Source: Favolaschia claudopus (lineage: Eukaryota; Basidiomycota; Agaricomycetes; Agaricales; Mycenaceae). Taken from it: 64,000 bases of DNA. The position numbers were made by a program, and so were the translations under genes. How positions within the stretch are numbered: the first letter of the stretch is position 1; each line of letters begins with the position of its first letter. The stretch covers positions 496,001 to 560,000 of the forward strand of contig JAWWNJ010000083.1 of NCBI GenBank assembly GCA_037176885.1. The letters run 5' to 3'. This document shows positions 9,760 through 20,989 of this stretch, in pieces. Below the pieces are notes generated by a model that was not told the DNA's origin, did no database searches, and saw only the letters and a program-made list of their open reading frames with translations.

Positions 9760-11965
9760 CAAGATATTGCCTCGTAACTACTGCACAACTCGAATTTGAA
9801 GTAAAGTCGACGCGTCTTACCTGTTTGTGACGCGAATTTCCACCAAGTCGGCTGTTTCGAGTGAAAAGTTGATATTTTGACTTGAGGTGAGTTGCGCTGA
9901 GGCTGCAAATCAAGCAAGTCAATAAACAGCCATTGATCGAAGGAACGAAGTCAAACCTTACTTGAAATAAGCTGTTTGAGCTGGTTTGAAGTCTGGCGGG
10001 TCTACAAAGAAACAAGTCAGTAAATTCACATTGCGAGCATACCAAGATGACATTCATTCAATTTGCGCAAGTTCCACGCTCCCGTGAAGACTTAGGCCTA
10101 AGTTGCAAAGGGTTAGTCCGAAAGCCTAAGAGTTGAATGAGTTGAATGAAATACACACCTCAAACCGAACGATGTTGAAGTTCAAGTTCATGGGAACTCG
10201 AAAACTCGAATCTGAAAACTGCAGTTGAAGGTAAGTGAGTGGAAAGGCCGAATCAAACGACGTGGTTTGCTTACCTGAACAACTTCCCGTACGAAGTCGG
10301 CGGTCGGCGGACGCCGAAATCTCGAATTTCCAATTTTGATGTTGGCCTTGAGAAACGGCGCAGGCGGGGGCCGGGAGACTGAACTATGGAAGTCAGTAGT
10401 ACTTCAAAAGGAATGAAACACACCTTTGGTTCGTCCCCTTCGCCAACTTCACTCGCCGGACGGCGAAAACTCGAATTCCGAAGATGTCGGGAATTCGACT
10501 TGTGCGAATATTTGAAATGCGAAACCTGGAGGAAAGGAACCCATGTGAAAGAAAACATGAAAGGTTAAGCGAGGGACTCACCTGAGAGGCCGCTCGCCGG
10601 AAGAAATTCTGTATACTCAAGTATTAGCGCCGGCCTCAACGAGCAACGTAGCTCGTGATAATGCCGCTTTGAGTTTGGAGGAGCGGCTTTTGCCTGCCGG
10701 CGGCAAAGTCCTCGGCGCAAAAGCGCTGAAAATGGAGTCAGAATGAGCGTAAAAATCAGCAAGGAATACGCACCTGAGACCCCCGCTCGCGGGAACAAAA
10801 TCTGTATACTCAAAGCTACACGCCGCTGCGCGGCGCGTCGTCATCGAGCTACATAGCTCAAGAGACTCGTGAGACAGGCGCTGTTTGAAGTCTGGAGGGT
10901 GGTTTTTGCCTGCCGGCGGCAAAATCCTGCGCGCAAAAGTCGTCAGAATAAGCATCAAAAGAAGGAATGAATACGTACCTGAGGGTACCGCTCGCGGGAA
11001 AGAATTCTATATACTCAAAGCTACGCGCCGCTGCGCGGCGCGTTGTCGACGAGCCAAAGAGCTCGCGAGGCACGTGGAAAGCCGCTACTTTAAGTCTGGA
11101 CGGCGGCTTTTGCCTGCCGGCAGCAAAATCCCCGGCGCAAAGGTGGTCAAAAACACGTCAAGATGAACATAAAAGAAGAAAGGGAGACGCACCTGAGAAC
11201 CCGCTCGCGGGAACAAGTTCTGTATACTCAAAGCAACGCGCGGCGCGTCCTCGACGAGCTGAATAGCTCATGAGGTAAGGGGAACCTCGTTGGTTTGAGT
11301 ATGGAGGGCGGCTTTTGCCTGCCGGCAGCAAAATCCTTGGTGAAAAAGGGCTGAAAGTGATGTCAGAATGAGCATCAAAATATGAGCGGGAAACACACCT
11401 GAAGATGCCGCTCGCCGGAACTTCGGAAGCGATTCTAGATACTCAAAGCTATACGCGCCGCTGCGCGGCGCGTCGTCAACGAGCCGAAGAGCTCGTGAGG
11501 CTCGTGGGGAAGCCGCTGCTTGAAGTCTGGAGGATGGGTTTGCCTGCTGGCAGCAAAATCCCCGGTGCAAAAGGGCTAAAAATGAAGTCAAAATGAGCAT
11601 CAATGGAAGCAAGGGATACACACCTGAAGGTGCTGCTCGGCGAACGAAATTGTGTTCAGTCAAAGCGACGCGCCGCTTCGCGGCGCCCCGCGCAGTGAAC
11701 GCCTCGCACGGGATGTGATGTTGATGTTGCGATGTGAGTTTGGAGGGCGGGGGCTAGCCTGCCGGCGGCCAAATTCCCGGTGCAAAAAGCTGAAAAAGTG
11801 GTCAAATTTGGTCATTCAGGACACCAAACGAGTGCCTCACTGGGCATACAGGTCTGGGCTTGAACGGCTGGTGGTGGGGTAAAGAGGAAGAGGGGAGAGC
11901 GGGAGAAGGGAGAGGAGGGGACGGGGAATGAAGTGGGGGAAGAGAGAGAGAGGTGGTCGTAAGGG
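9760..11965 (-). other. Minus-strand multi-exon transcription unit, A1
   Basis: Read on the minus strand, a CT-rich leader at about 11870-11965 is followed by the cassette array and then by further short exons. Donors on the minus strand near 10581, 10424, 10276, 10166, 9963 and 9821 are canonical (GTAAG/GTGTGT/GTGAGT). Several exons have open frames, such as FEYTDFVPASG in the array and SKLEIRDFGVRRPP near 10300-10340. I cannot assemble a full protein. It converges on the DUF6533 gene. It could be a repetitive protein gene or a non-coding RNA. Confidence 0.4.
10582..11770 (-). repeat. Array of six ~205-bp exon-plus-intron cassettes, A1
   Basis: Minus-strand donors recur at plus positions 10582, 10774, 10979, 11193, 11399 and 11624 (spacings 192, 205, 214, 206, 225). 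Each cassette has an exon with the frame motif SFEYTEF.PASG, a GC hairpin such as 11023-11043 (9-bp stem, TGC loop), a second ACGAGC/GCTCGT hairpin, the sequence TGCCTGCCGGCGGCAAAA, and a ~50-60 nt intron. Exons at 10582-10710 and 10774-10926, if spliced at the AG before GATTTTG, are 129 and 153 nt, both multiples of three. An alternative acceptor (CCGGCAG) is present in all cassettes. Confidence 0.75.
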
Positions 11966-13230
11966 ACAAGTCAACGGTGTACGTACACTTCAATCACAGA
12001 CCGTCGTTTCCGTTGAATCAAAACCTCAACAACGCGGTCAGGTGCCCGCGTGACGCGTTGCTCAGCGCGAATCCAACCAGCCATTCAGTTCCCATGCTGC
12101 GAAAGAGTCAGCATGCTTTGAAGTTGAAGTGTTGATTCATCGGGTCAAGTTTTCAGGCGGACTTTGAGCCGTTGAGAAAAATTTACAAAGCTTGTTGAAT
12201 GGAGAGCGCATTCTCGAGGGCTGACTGCATAGATTTCATTGTCCGGCACACGCTAGAGCCAGCCAGAACAACATGAAGAGCTCAAAACCATGAAAAAGTG
12301 AGTGCTGCCAAGTCAACGTCGACTAGAGTTTTGCTGAGAAGCCGAGAGAAGCCCGCACTGCCTTCAAGGCAATCAATAGAATTCCACAAGACGCCGAGCT
12401 TTGGTCGTATGGGCGCTGGAGTAAAAGTGAGATCTGCACAATGCGAGCGCGCTGGTTTGTTTCGCTAACCGACGTCAAGCCATGAGAAACGGGTCCAAGA
12501 AGCGCCGGCGCCGCGCGTCGTCGGCACCGGTGACCTCAGCCCGCCTGCTGTCCGTCCTTGCGTAAGGTCAATTGTGCTGGCAGATGATGAAAGTAGAGAG
12601 GTGTTGATTTTCCATGACCGTGGGAACCAAAACCGCGGTTTGTGTTCGACTTTCGGCTTTGCGGAACAGAATTTCCTTCTAAGGCGAGTTTCAACTCCTA
12701 CGAGTTCCCAAAGGAGAAAAATCACCTCTTGCTTCTGACACTCATGTTCGTTTTCCACTGCGCTGCAGTAGGGACCTCGGCCCACTCCGGCAAGAAACCC
12801 AACATTCCTCGGAGTGTCATCTACGGCTTTGTGGCTCCATTCGGGCGCTGGGAACATGGAAACGGCAAATACGACACTTCCGCGCATTTTCAAAATTCGA
12901 ACTCATGTGGCCTCGGAGCTTCCGCCATTACGTCAATCATGATTGATATCTGTCTTGGGGATATTGCTCTGCGCTGGGGGAAGTTTTGGGGTGATTGGAG
13001 CACAAATGAAGGTGATATGAATTTCGGTGTGTTTTCGTGCCTTGCGCTAGTTTACCGTCGACCCACTGACACCTCCGAGCCAAGTTATTTTGCGTTCCTA
13101 TTTGGCCTGTCTAAACCTGCTCTCGGTGAAGCTCCAGGACGCTGCGACTCAGCCAACCCTCCAAACCTCAATTCCTCACTTCCCACAACTTCCGCCATTT
13201 CAGGGTCCTCTCCCCCGCCCTGTCGATCCA
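11966..13230. other. Inter-half spacer between divergent transcription units (A1 to B1)
   Basis: This spacer lies between the minus-strand unit that starts near 11960 and the plus-strand promoter at 13231. It holds a perfect 12-bp palindrome GTGTACGTACAC at 11977-11988. A long frame is open from about 12642 to 13283. I do not call it a gene: A and B differ at all three codon positions, other frames on both strands are equally open, and I see no splice pattern. The equivalent A-type segment opens the window at 1-1030. Confidence 0.55.
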
Positions 13231-13472
13231 TTACGTCAGGTATTGATGCATCAGTTATGCATGAAACCTCTGATGTGAGCTGACAGCTTCTATCCCGGTT
13301 TCCAGCTACGTACGAATATATTTAACTTCGCCGCTGACTTCTCACTGTCCGTTTCTCCAACTGAATAGCGGGCTGCGCGGGCTTTGTAAGACACCCACTG
13401 TCGATCCCGACGGTGTGCGGATAATTGGGTGAGAGGGATTGCGTTGCAGGCCCGGTGGACGGGGTATAAAGG
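13231..13472 (+). promoter_or_regulatory. Conserved promoter of the plus-strand unit, B1
   Basis: TTACGTCA lies at 13231-13238, TGATGCATCA at 13244-13253 and TATAAA at 13465-13470, with spacing matching A1. The CT-rich start region follows from about 13500. Confidence 0.7.
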
Positions 13473-14786
13473 TGAGCTCGCAACATTGATTTTGATTATG
13501 GGTTGACCACCCACTTTCTCCTCCCCTCCCTTTACTCTCCCTCACTATTAAAAACTCATTTCTATTCAAATTCCTCTTCATCTTGGCTTCAAATCTTCTT
13601 ACTTCCCTTTCAATCCCTTCAATTCGACGCTTTCGCCCTTCAACTCGGGCTTCGGCTTTATTCGGCCTTCGCCCTTGCTTGACTTTGTCGAGTCAATTAC
13701 TTGTCGTTTGTGACTTCATCCTTACCTGTCTTCCTTTCAACAAGCTAACTAACATGTTTCCTTGCCTCTAGGCTCTGTATATCGCTCTATTACATCGCTT
13801 TCTATCCCAGTTCACTCCGCACTGAATTTTGGTATTACCACTACTTCAATTTGTTCAATGAAGTGAGTTGTCGTCTTTCCTCGTTCAGACAATTACTAAC
13901 CTTCTTATTAGGTTTGTTGCTCTTTATTCTATGCTATATGTACTTCAAACTGCGACCCCTTCAATACCGAACTGACCTTCAAGTTGCCTTCAAGTGTTTC
14001 GATGAGTTTGTACAGGTAAGTGATTTCATCCCTTCATTTACTTCGAACCCTTACTTATTGATCCTTCATTTAGTTTGTAATCGTTCTATAAGTGCATGAG
14101 ATGCACATTTCGACTGTGTGCGCAAGCTAAGTGAGTTCCTCATTGACTCTTTCAACTTTGAAGTACTGACCGTTTGTAGCTTGATTCGTGAGATGCACAT
14201 TTCGGCTGTGTAGGTAAGCTCCGATACCGCTATTATCGACGAACACTGACCCTTCTAATAGTGTCGTTCGACGTATCCCTTCAATCGGATGTGTTCTGTT
14301 CAAGTCGCCCTTCAAAACCCTTACCTAGATTGACTTCACGTTGTCTCGGGGATCCCCGGTGAGCCGCTTTTCTGTTTTCTTTCGCATTTTTCTCTTCGTT
14401 TATTGACCGAATCACCCAGCGTTGACTTGTATATTGAACTTCGGTTCGAGTTTGTTGAGTTTGGGTTAAATTGGCTTCGGTGAGTACGATATTTTGCTTG
14501 CTAGCTCTAATCTAACTCAGAAACTTTGAAGGCCGCCTTCGTTCGTTTGACATAGAGTTGCGGTGCTGAGTTTGAAGTTGAGGTTGTATGGATTTGGCTC
14601 AGGGTGCGCATTGCTAACCCGTTCAATACTTCACTCAATCTGACTTGATTTCACTTGCTAGTAGGGTTTCGTCGGATCCCTGAGTTTGGCCCGAAGCCGA
14701 AACTATCCCGGTATATTATCAGGTACGTCTCATTCTTCGCATTCTCATACTTGAATCGATACTGACTTGACTTCTGTATACCTCAG

Positions 14787-15290
14787 AGGCCGAATCTATG
14801 CCTCTCCGCACCAAGGTTGCTGTGTATTTCAACTTCAACACCGAAAATATGCCGATTTGGCTTCAGGTACGTTTGATTTCAAGTTCTTACTCTGACTCTC
14901 TTACCTCGATTTTGAAGGTCAGACGCCGAAACCTTGCCTCTCCGCGACAAACTCTTCAAGTACTTCGCATTCAACGCCAAAACTATGGCAGTTTCGTCCC
15001 AGGTACGTTCAACTTCGATTCCTTACCCTGATTACTACCGGTCTGACTTGTATCTGAAGGCCAAACCATGCCTGTTTGAACCGAGCGCCACCTTACCTTT
15101 CCGATTGAGGGTATACCGAACCTATGCCGGTATGTATTCAACTTCTACTTCAACACGCCACTCTAAACGATACTGACTTCCCTTTTCTACACCCCAGAGA
15201 CCGAAACCATGCGAGTGCGCACCAAACTCGCCGTATACTTCGACTTCAATACCGAAACTATGCAATTTTCGTCTCAGGTGAGTTTAAGTT
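14787..15290 (+). repeat. Repeats of the 80-nt exon with its intron, B1
   Basis: Exons at 14787-14866 and 14923-15002 are exactly 80 nt. A related exon lies at about 15199-15277, and a CG-run exon follows at about 15330-15405. Motif order matches the A array with fewer units. Confidence 0.65.
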
Positions 15291-15865
15291 CGCCTCCTTA
15301 CCCTGATCTAACCCTTGACTTGAATTTTGAAGGTCGTATCTACGTCGTTTTGGGTCGCGCGCGCGCGCGCCTATACGCTCGAAGTTATCCATACACATCT
15401 CTATCAAGTAAGTGAAGTTCAACTCAACGTGATCAACTCGAACTGACCTTAATCTTCCTTCTTTCCTTCGTTCTTGTACAGCTCGGTTCAAGCGTCAATG
15501 AGTCGCTTCCAAGTTGAAGTCAAAGTGTCATGATACTTGAGCAGTATCAACCCAAACTAAACTGCGGTGAGCTAGTTTCAATTCCGTTCATTTCCTTTCT
15601 TTCTTTCCTTCTTTCGTTCGTTCGGATGTTGTGAGTCACAGTCTGGTAAAGGGAAGTCGAGGTTGAGTTCAACTTGAACTCACCTTCATCCTTATCTTGA
15701 TGCCCGAGTCCGCGACGGGTACGCCTTTCTTTCGTTTTCATTTCTTTTCACTTCGTTTCGTTCCTCTCGTTGATTTAATTCTCAATCATTCGTCGCTCCT
15801 TTGTTAGTAATCCTTCAACTCACATTCACTTTACTTGCCAGATCTTCGCCTCAATTGTCAAGTTG

Positions 15866-15907
15866 CGGGTTTGTTCAACCCGAGCGAGTCGATTCGTTTC
15901 GACTCGC
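15866..15907 (+). other. Two adjacent perfect hairpins in a B1 exon
   Basis: CGGGTT (15866-15871) pairs with AACCCG (15877-15882). GCGAGTCGA (15884-15892) pairs with TCGACTCGC (15899-15907) across a 6-nt loop. The A version (about 5010-5060) keeps both hairpins with one imperfect pair. Structure kept in an exon without coding frame supports a structured RNA. Confidence 0.55.
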
Positions 15908-16225
15908 GTTGGTTTGAATTGACTTAGAGAAGTTGAAGACATAGAGGTAAGCTTTCCTTTGTTCTCTTCATTTCCTCGTGCGCTGACGACCAACTCAGCG
16001 CACGGTTCATAACTCATCTCTTCAAACACACAACTCAACTCAATTCGCGCCTTCGGGTTTTCGACTTCAATTCACCACAGGTGAGTGTTCTCTCCTCTTC
16101 TTTTCATTTCCATTTGAACTCAATTTAATCGACTCGTACGCCGCCCTTTATTATCTGTTCACTTACTGACGACGATTCACCCCGTAGACATCGAAACAAA
16201 GACTCAATTCATTCAAATCGACTAC

Positions 16226-17790
16226 GTACGTGCATTCAATGAGTACGCTACCGCGTTTGTTTCGACTTCGGCATCTTCCCCCGCCATCCCGCCCCCTCCC
16301 GCCGCGAACGCGCAACCGCGCGCATCCACTCCTCCCTCCCAACCGGCATTTCCCCCTGTATTCCCGTTGTGGTCCTTCCCGAGCGCGAATCGCGCCGTTG
16401 ATCTGGAGACAGGTGAGTGTTTTCTTTCAGTTCGGCGTCAAAAACGAGAAAGAACTCGCTTTGATTTGCCTCCTAGCGCGTTTCGAGTCTTGGCGCGCCG
16501 AAACGCCGTTGTCGGCGTTGTTGGCCTTGACGGTGCCGAAGAAGGCGGCGACGGCGAAAGCGAGTCGCCGTATTCGCCGACGTTCGACTGTTTAAGTAAT
16601 TAGGTGAGTTGTTCCCTTCGTTTCCGCCTGAAAAACAAAAGAACTTACTTAAATTCGAGTTTTAGCGCGTTTTCGAGCGAGTCGGCGCGCGCAGCGCCGA
16701 CAACGTCGTTGAGGGTGGTCGAGGGGACGACAGCGGAGACGGTGGCGCGGGGGCGAGGCTGAAGGTGGAGTTGGGAGCGAAAATGACCGGGGTGAGAGGG
16801 CGGAATTGGCGGGGGAACGAGGATGCGGCGGGATGAGTGAGTTTGTCGGCGTCGGCGGGGTAGCGGAATTCGGGGCGGGTGGAGCGGCGGCGAGGGCGGC
16901 TAGAAGTCGAAGTGAGGAGGAGGCTGGAGGGGGCAGTAGTGTCATTAGCATGGTAAAGGAGGGAGAGGGGCGGGGACGCACCGCATTCCCGAGTACTTCT
17001 TTGCTGTATGTAGCTACCTACGCGTCGGCGTCGGCTTCGCAAACGGCGGCGGCGGGGCGGGGAGTCGGTGGGTGCGAGTCAAGGAGGGGGTGGAGGCTCG
17101 AGAGGTGGGTGTGAGGGGAGGGCGGGAATTCCGGGAATAAGGGCAAAAAAAAGTCGCTAACAAAGACGCCGTTAGCGTACTCAAAAGGACAGCGGTGACG
17201 CACATTTACAACGTTGACGTCGCCGCTGACGTGTCGGTGAACATGGGTGTGGTAGAGAGAGGCGGGGAGAGCGCGCGGTTGGGGGTGTAAACGAAACGGC
17301 GGGTGCTGTGTTTGCAGATAGTGTGGTGAGGTGGCGGCATCAGCGAGTCGGCTTTGCTAAATGGATAGGGTGGAGGAGGTGGGTGAGGAAGAGAAGGGGC
17401 GGGCGAGGCGTCGGAACGGCGCTACGTTGGCGATTGGAAAGGCTGGGGGATGGATCGGGTGAGAGAAATCAAAAGGCGCTAAAAAACGCAGACACGCACC
17501 TTTAGCCCTTCATACGGGCTTCACGGCGGCTGCATCTCGTGTCGCTCGCGTCGTCGTTGCCGGGGGGAGCGAGAGTGCGGGTGTGGTGAAGAGACGACGC
17601 GTTCGACGCGTCCGGCGCGGGAAGAATGAGGTAGAGAAGGGGATTAGTGGAATAGGGAAGCGACGAGGCACGAGAACGTACCTAAACGAATCGCGGCGCG
17701 ACATTCTACGTTGGTTGAGGGAAGGGATAGGCGCTGTTTGTTGCGAGTGAGGTGGAGAGTGGATAGGCGCAATATTCCCACAGTCACCCA
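16226..17790 (-). CDS. Candidate multi-exon minus-strand gene in GC-rich block, B1 (span only)
   Basis: This is the diverged equivalent of the A1 locus. The last exon runs from about 16414 down to ~16205 and its frame ends in EVETNAVAYSLNART. An upstream exon contains VVGAARADSLENALKLEF, matching the A exon around GAARNDSLGNGLEIK. The donor corresponding to A1 ~5645 is GCGAGT here, so it would need a GC-AG intron. The N-terminal frame open in A1 (6060-6596) is broken here by a 1-nt deletion near 17250 that is shared by all B copies. Confidence 0.3.
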
Positions 17791-18147
17791 AGCTTCCTTA
17801 TTCCCACTGAGAGCGCTGACGATGTACAGTCGAAGGCTGCAGGAAGCGCCACCTGAGGAACCATGGAATCCACTACTCCAGAATCGACGACACTCAGAAT
17901 GAATTAATATGTGCTTGTCCCAACTTCCTGAACATTGAGCGCTAACACACACGCCAAAATTGAGAACAGTGCGGATGTTATCTACCTCGGGCGTGTCCGA
18001 AATTCATTATAGTTTCTCCGGGCGAACGGAGTTAAAATGGACCAGGCCAGGTTGCCGTCACTTGGCCTTCAAAATAAAAGGAAGGAAGCGCCGTCGACGG
18101 GGAAGACGTTCCTCTGCCCCCACACTTCACCCTGGAATCCAAAAGAT

Positions 18148-20432
18148 ATGTCGGACAGCGCCTCTGTTGCTGAATTTCTTCACGTTGTGAGCGTGGCGCA
18201 GGTCAGTCTCATTTCAGGCGACGTGCTTTCAGAGCCGCTGACTGCGTTCAGACTTACATCGCCTGTGAGCGGTCCTGAACAATTGGCAGTGCTCAACCGC
18301 TCAGTGATTGTAGGCACGACTTCAATCTTGGTGTGGGACTGGCTTTCTTGTCTTCCTCAAGAGGTATTTTGAGTTGCCGGGCCGCTTCATTGGCGGAAAT
18401 TGATTTTTTTTTTCTCCGCTTTTCTTTTTCAGTGGCGCTACATCTGGAAATCGGGGGGCGGTTGGAGTCCGGTCAAAGTTCTGTACTGCTTGGTGCGATA
18501 CTACACTCTGGTGGTTCTCGTAGGTGATTGCTTTTCTTCCGCGTATATTCATTACTTTTCGCTTTTTGCTTACCTTCACTCAGTAACGGATATATGTGCG
18601 TCTTGTTATGAGCTCTCGTTCTTGGGTTTTCATTCAACATGTTCGCTCTTACAGGGTTCTTCGCCAGCTGGAGTGAAAGGTGAGTGCTCGCACATACACA
18701 TGTCATCCGTCGCTCAACATCAGACAAGCTCCTGCGCGCAACATGTTCGCATTCTACCCGGCATAGCCGTTATAATCGATCTGTCCGTCGAAATGGGTCA
18801 GCATTGAATCCATTCCTCTTCTTCACCCAGTTCTCACTCCACTGTAGTTCTTGCCATACGGTGAATCGCTTTTCTCCGATAAACAAGGAAATTGGACCCA
18901 CTGACCTCCGTCGTTCAGGGTGTACGCGCTCTACCAAACTAGCCGGCGGATGGGAATATTCCTCGTGGGCCTTCTAGCCGCTTTCCTCGGCGTCATGGTC
19001 GCAGTCCCGATCCTCGCGTTCGATTGTGAGTAGGGGGCCGCCCCGCCTTGCTTCATTCACCCTGTCAAACCATGCATTTTTAGACACGAGACTTCCTTCG
19101 TGGCCCGGACCTTGTATTGGTGTGTGATTTACCGCTGTTAACGTCTTGTTATGAGCTCTCGTTCTTGGGTTTCATTCAACATGTTCGCTCTTACAGGGTT
19201 CTTCGCCAGCTGGAGTGAAAGGTGAGTGCTCGCACATACACATGTCATCCGTCGCTCAACATCAGACAAGCTCCTGCGCGCAACATGTTCGCATTCTACC
19301 CGGCATAGCCGTTATAATCGATCTGTCCGTCGAAATGGGTCAGCATTGAATCCATTCCTCTTCTTCACCCAGTTCTCACTCCACTGTAGTTCTTGCCATA
19401 CGGTGAATCGCTTTTCTCCGATAAACAAGGAAATTGGACCCACTGACCTCCGTCGTTCAGGGTGTACGCGCTCTACCAAACTAACAGGCGGATGGGAATA
19501 TTCCTCGTGGTCCTTCTAGCCGCTTTCCTCGGCGTCATGGTCGCAGTCCCAATCCTCGCGTTCGATTGTGAGTAGGGGGCCGCCCCGCCTTGCTTCATTC
19601 ACCCTGTCAAACCATGCATTTTTAGACACGAGACTTCCTTCGTGGCCCGGACCTTGTATTGGTGTGTGATTTACCGCTGTTAACGGCCGCCGTAGTATCT
19701 CTGTCTGACATGAACTCCGTTTCATTTCACAGTGACTGGCAAACCCTCCATCGCCGGACCGAAATTCATCATTGCATTTTACGCCTCTCCGATGTGAGTT
19801 AAATCAGTACATATATTATTTCTGGCGATAAACTGGCAACTCGCAGGGCGTTCGACATGGTGATGACCTTTCTCACAGTGTACAAAGTTATCGAACATAA
19901 TCGCCGTGCGGGTTCGTCTTCGTTGATGAACCGAATTGTCCGTGATGGACTGTTGTATTTCTTTGCAATCACTTCGCTGAATCTGTGAGTGGACGTCTAT
20001 CCTCCTGCTACTGTTAACCAATAAGGCTTTCAATAGATTGAATGTTGTATTTTTCATGTGAGATGCTCGATGCTCATCGATAACCTGATACTAAATCCCC
20101 GCAAGCCAACGCGACGAGCTTATCCAAGCCATAAACGCTCCCATGAGCATCCAACTCTCTAGTGTATTATGTTGCCGACTGTACGTCTACGTCTACAAAC
20201 CCTATCTGATTTATCCCGGCTAACTCTGCGAAAGAATCCTCAATCTACGAGCCTCGAGCGACGCAAGACCCGGGGCCAAGAAATTCAGCAACACCCGAGG
20301 GGCTGGGTCACCGACATTGCGCAAGAAACCGAGGAAATCGAAACCATACACTTTACCTCGCGATCGTGTATCAGCCCTCAGCCTCCTCCCCGCAACTCAC
20401 AGCTTCCGCCGTCTAGCCAGGAAGGTGAATAA
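18148..20432 (+). CDS. DUF6533 membrane protein with internal four-exon duplication (B1)
   Basis: This is the paralogue of the A1 gene. A 543-bp tandem duplication (18599-19141 and 19142-19684) has both ends in introns and doubles the equivalents of exons 6-9 (25+54+107+36 = 222 nt, 74 codons). Phases at both ends are the same, so splicing would give an in-frame protein of ~389 residues with VYALYQT present twice and probably extra membrane helices. An upstream ATG at 18037 is in frame here. A one-G deficit near 20299 shifts the C-terminal frame relative to A1. B2 has a different G count there, so this may be an assembly error. Confidence 0.65.
18599..19684 (+). repeat. 543-bp tandem duplication in B1 DUF6533 gene
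   Basis: The segment from CGTCTTGTTATGAGC at 18599 restarts at 19142. Copies differ by a few substitutions (AGCCGG against ACAGG near 18950/19490, GGGCC against GGTCC, CCCGATC against CCCAATC), so the event is not brand new. The junction shares only 2-3 bases of homology. Confidence 0.9.
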
Positions 20433-20944
20433 TTTACACGTCTCTTAGAGCCATCGACTGATATGCTAGGTATCTTCGTACATTTTGAGCGCAATGTAGA
20501 GCGTGATGGCGATTCCTCCTCGAGTAAAACTCAGATTGAAAGTCCAACGCTGGACACGCTTCCACCTGTATAAATTTGTTGTAGTCGATGCTTTGTCCCA
20601 AAAAGGAAATTCTCAGACGCCGCCAACCCCGCCTCGCAACTAAGCTCGCCGCGCGACCAAGGTCGCAAGCGACTCGCATGCCCCCAACTTATAGGTTTCT
20701 GGTCGTGCACGGACCTCTCAACAGCTTGGTTTGTTTTGGTTCTGATAGTCCTGGGGAGAAAAAATTGGATTTCTGGGCCTTCAGGATGCCGTTTTCCTGG
20801 CCCCTTTGGCTGGGCTATGGGAATGTACTGTACAGTTTTGTTTTAGACAGTTTTGAAGTGAATGTATTGATTTTTTCAAACAAATACAGTACAAAGTAAG
20901 AACGTAAACTACTGGAGCGGTAGAAATTCAAGTTGGAGTCAAAC

Positions 20945-20984
20945 GACGCGTCGAGACGCGTTAATTAACGCGTTTCGACGCGTC
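20945..20984. promoter_or_regulatory. 40-nt near-palindrome with four ACGCGT-like motifs, B1
   Basis: The two 20-nt arms are complementary except for one mismatched pair. The centre is TTAATTAA flanked by ACGCGT on the left and ACGCGT on the right, with another GACGCGTC at each end. Confidence 0.55.
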
Positions 20985-20989
20985 AATGT

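Larger units (their letters stand above)
1..12196. repeat. Higher-order repeat, half A, copy 1
   Basis: This is the first A-type half of the array. The same sequence restarts at 22988 and at 46039, and a diverged version of it (half B) follows directly at 12197. The halves are collinear along their whole length. A is about 1.4 kb longer than B. It has an internal 1.4-1.5 kb duplication at 1911-4857, a ~225 bp segment at 7043-7270 and six rather than four minus-strand cassettes, but it lacks the 543-bp duplication seen in B. Unit borders are arbitrary because the array is continuous. I set them by aligning the A and B starts. Confidence 0.95.
13500..16225 (+). ncRNA. Intron-dense plus-strand transcription unit, B1
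   Basis: This is collinear with A1 but lacks the 1.4-1.5 kb internal duplication. Exons of exactly 80 nt at 14787-14866 and 14923-15002 match the A exons in length and splice sites. Two adjacent perfect hairpins sit in a late exon (15866-15882 and 15884-15907), and a 9-bp hairpin spans the next 3' splice site (15978-16003). Confidence 0.45.

Noticed and set aside
10582..11770. CRISPR array
   Set aside because: The repeats are ~205 bp, imperfect and contain introns and hairpins. There are no short identical repeats with unique spacers, and the genome is eukaryotic.
18599..19684. Transposon insertion in the B-type DUF6533 gene
   Set aside because: The extra sequence is a direct tandem copy of the gene's own exons and introns, with no terminal inverted repeats or target-site duplication.
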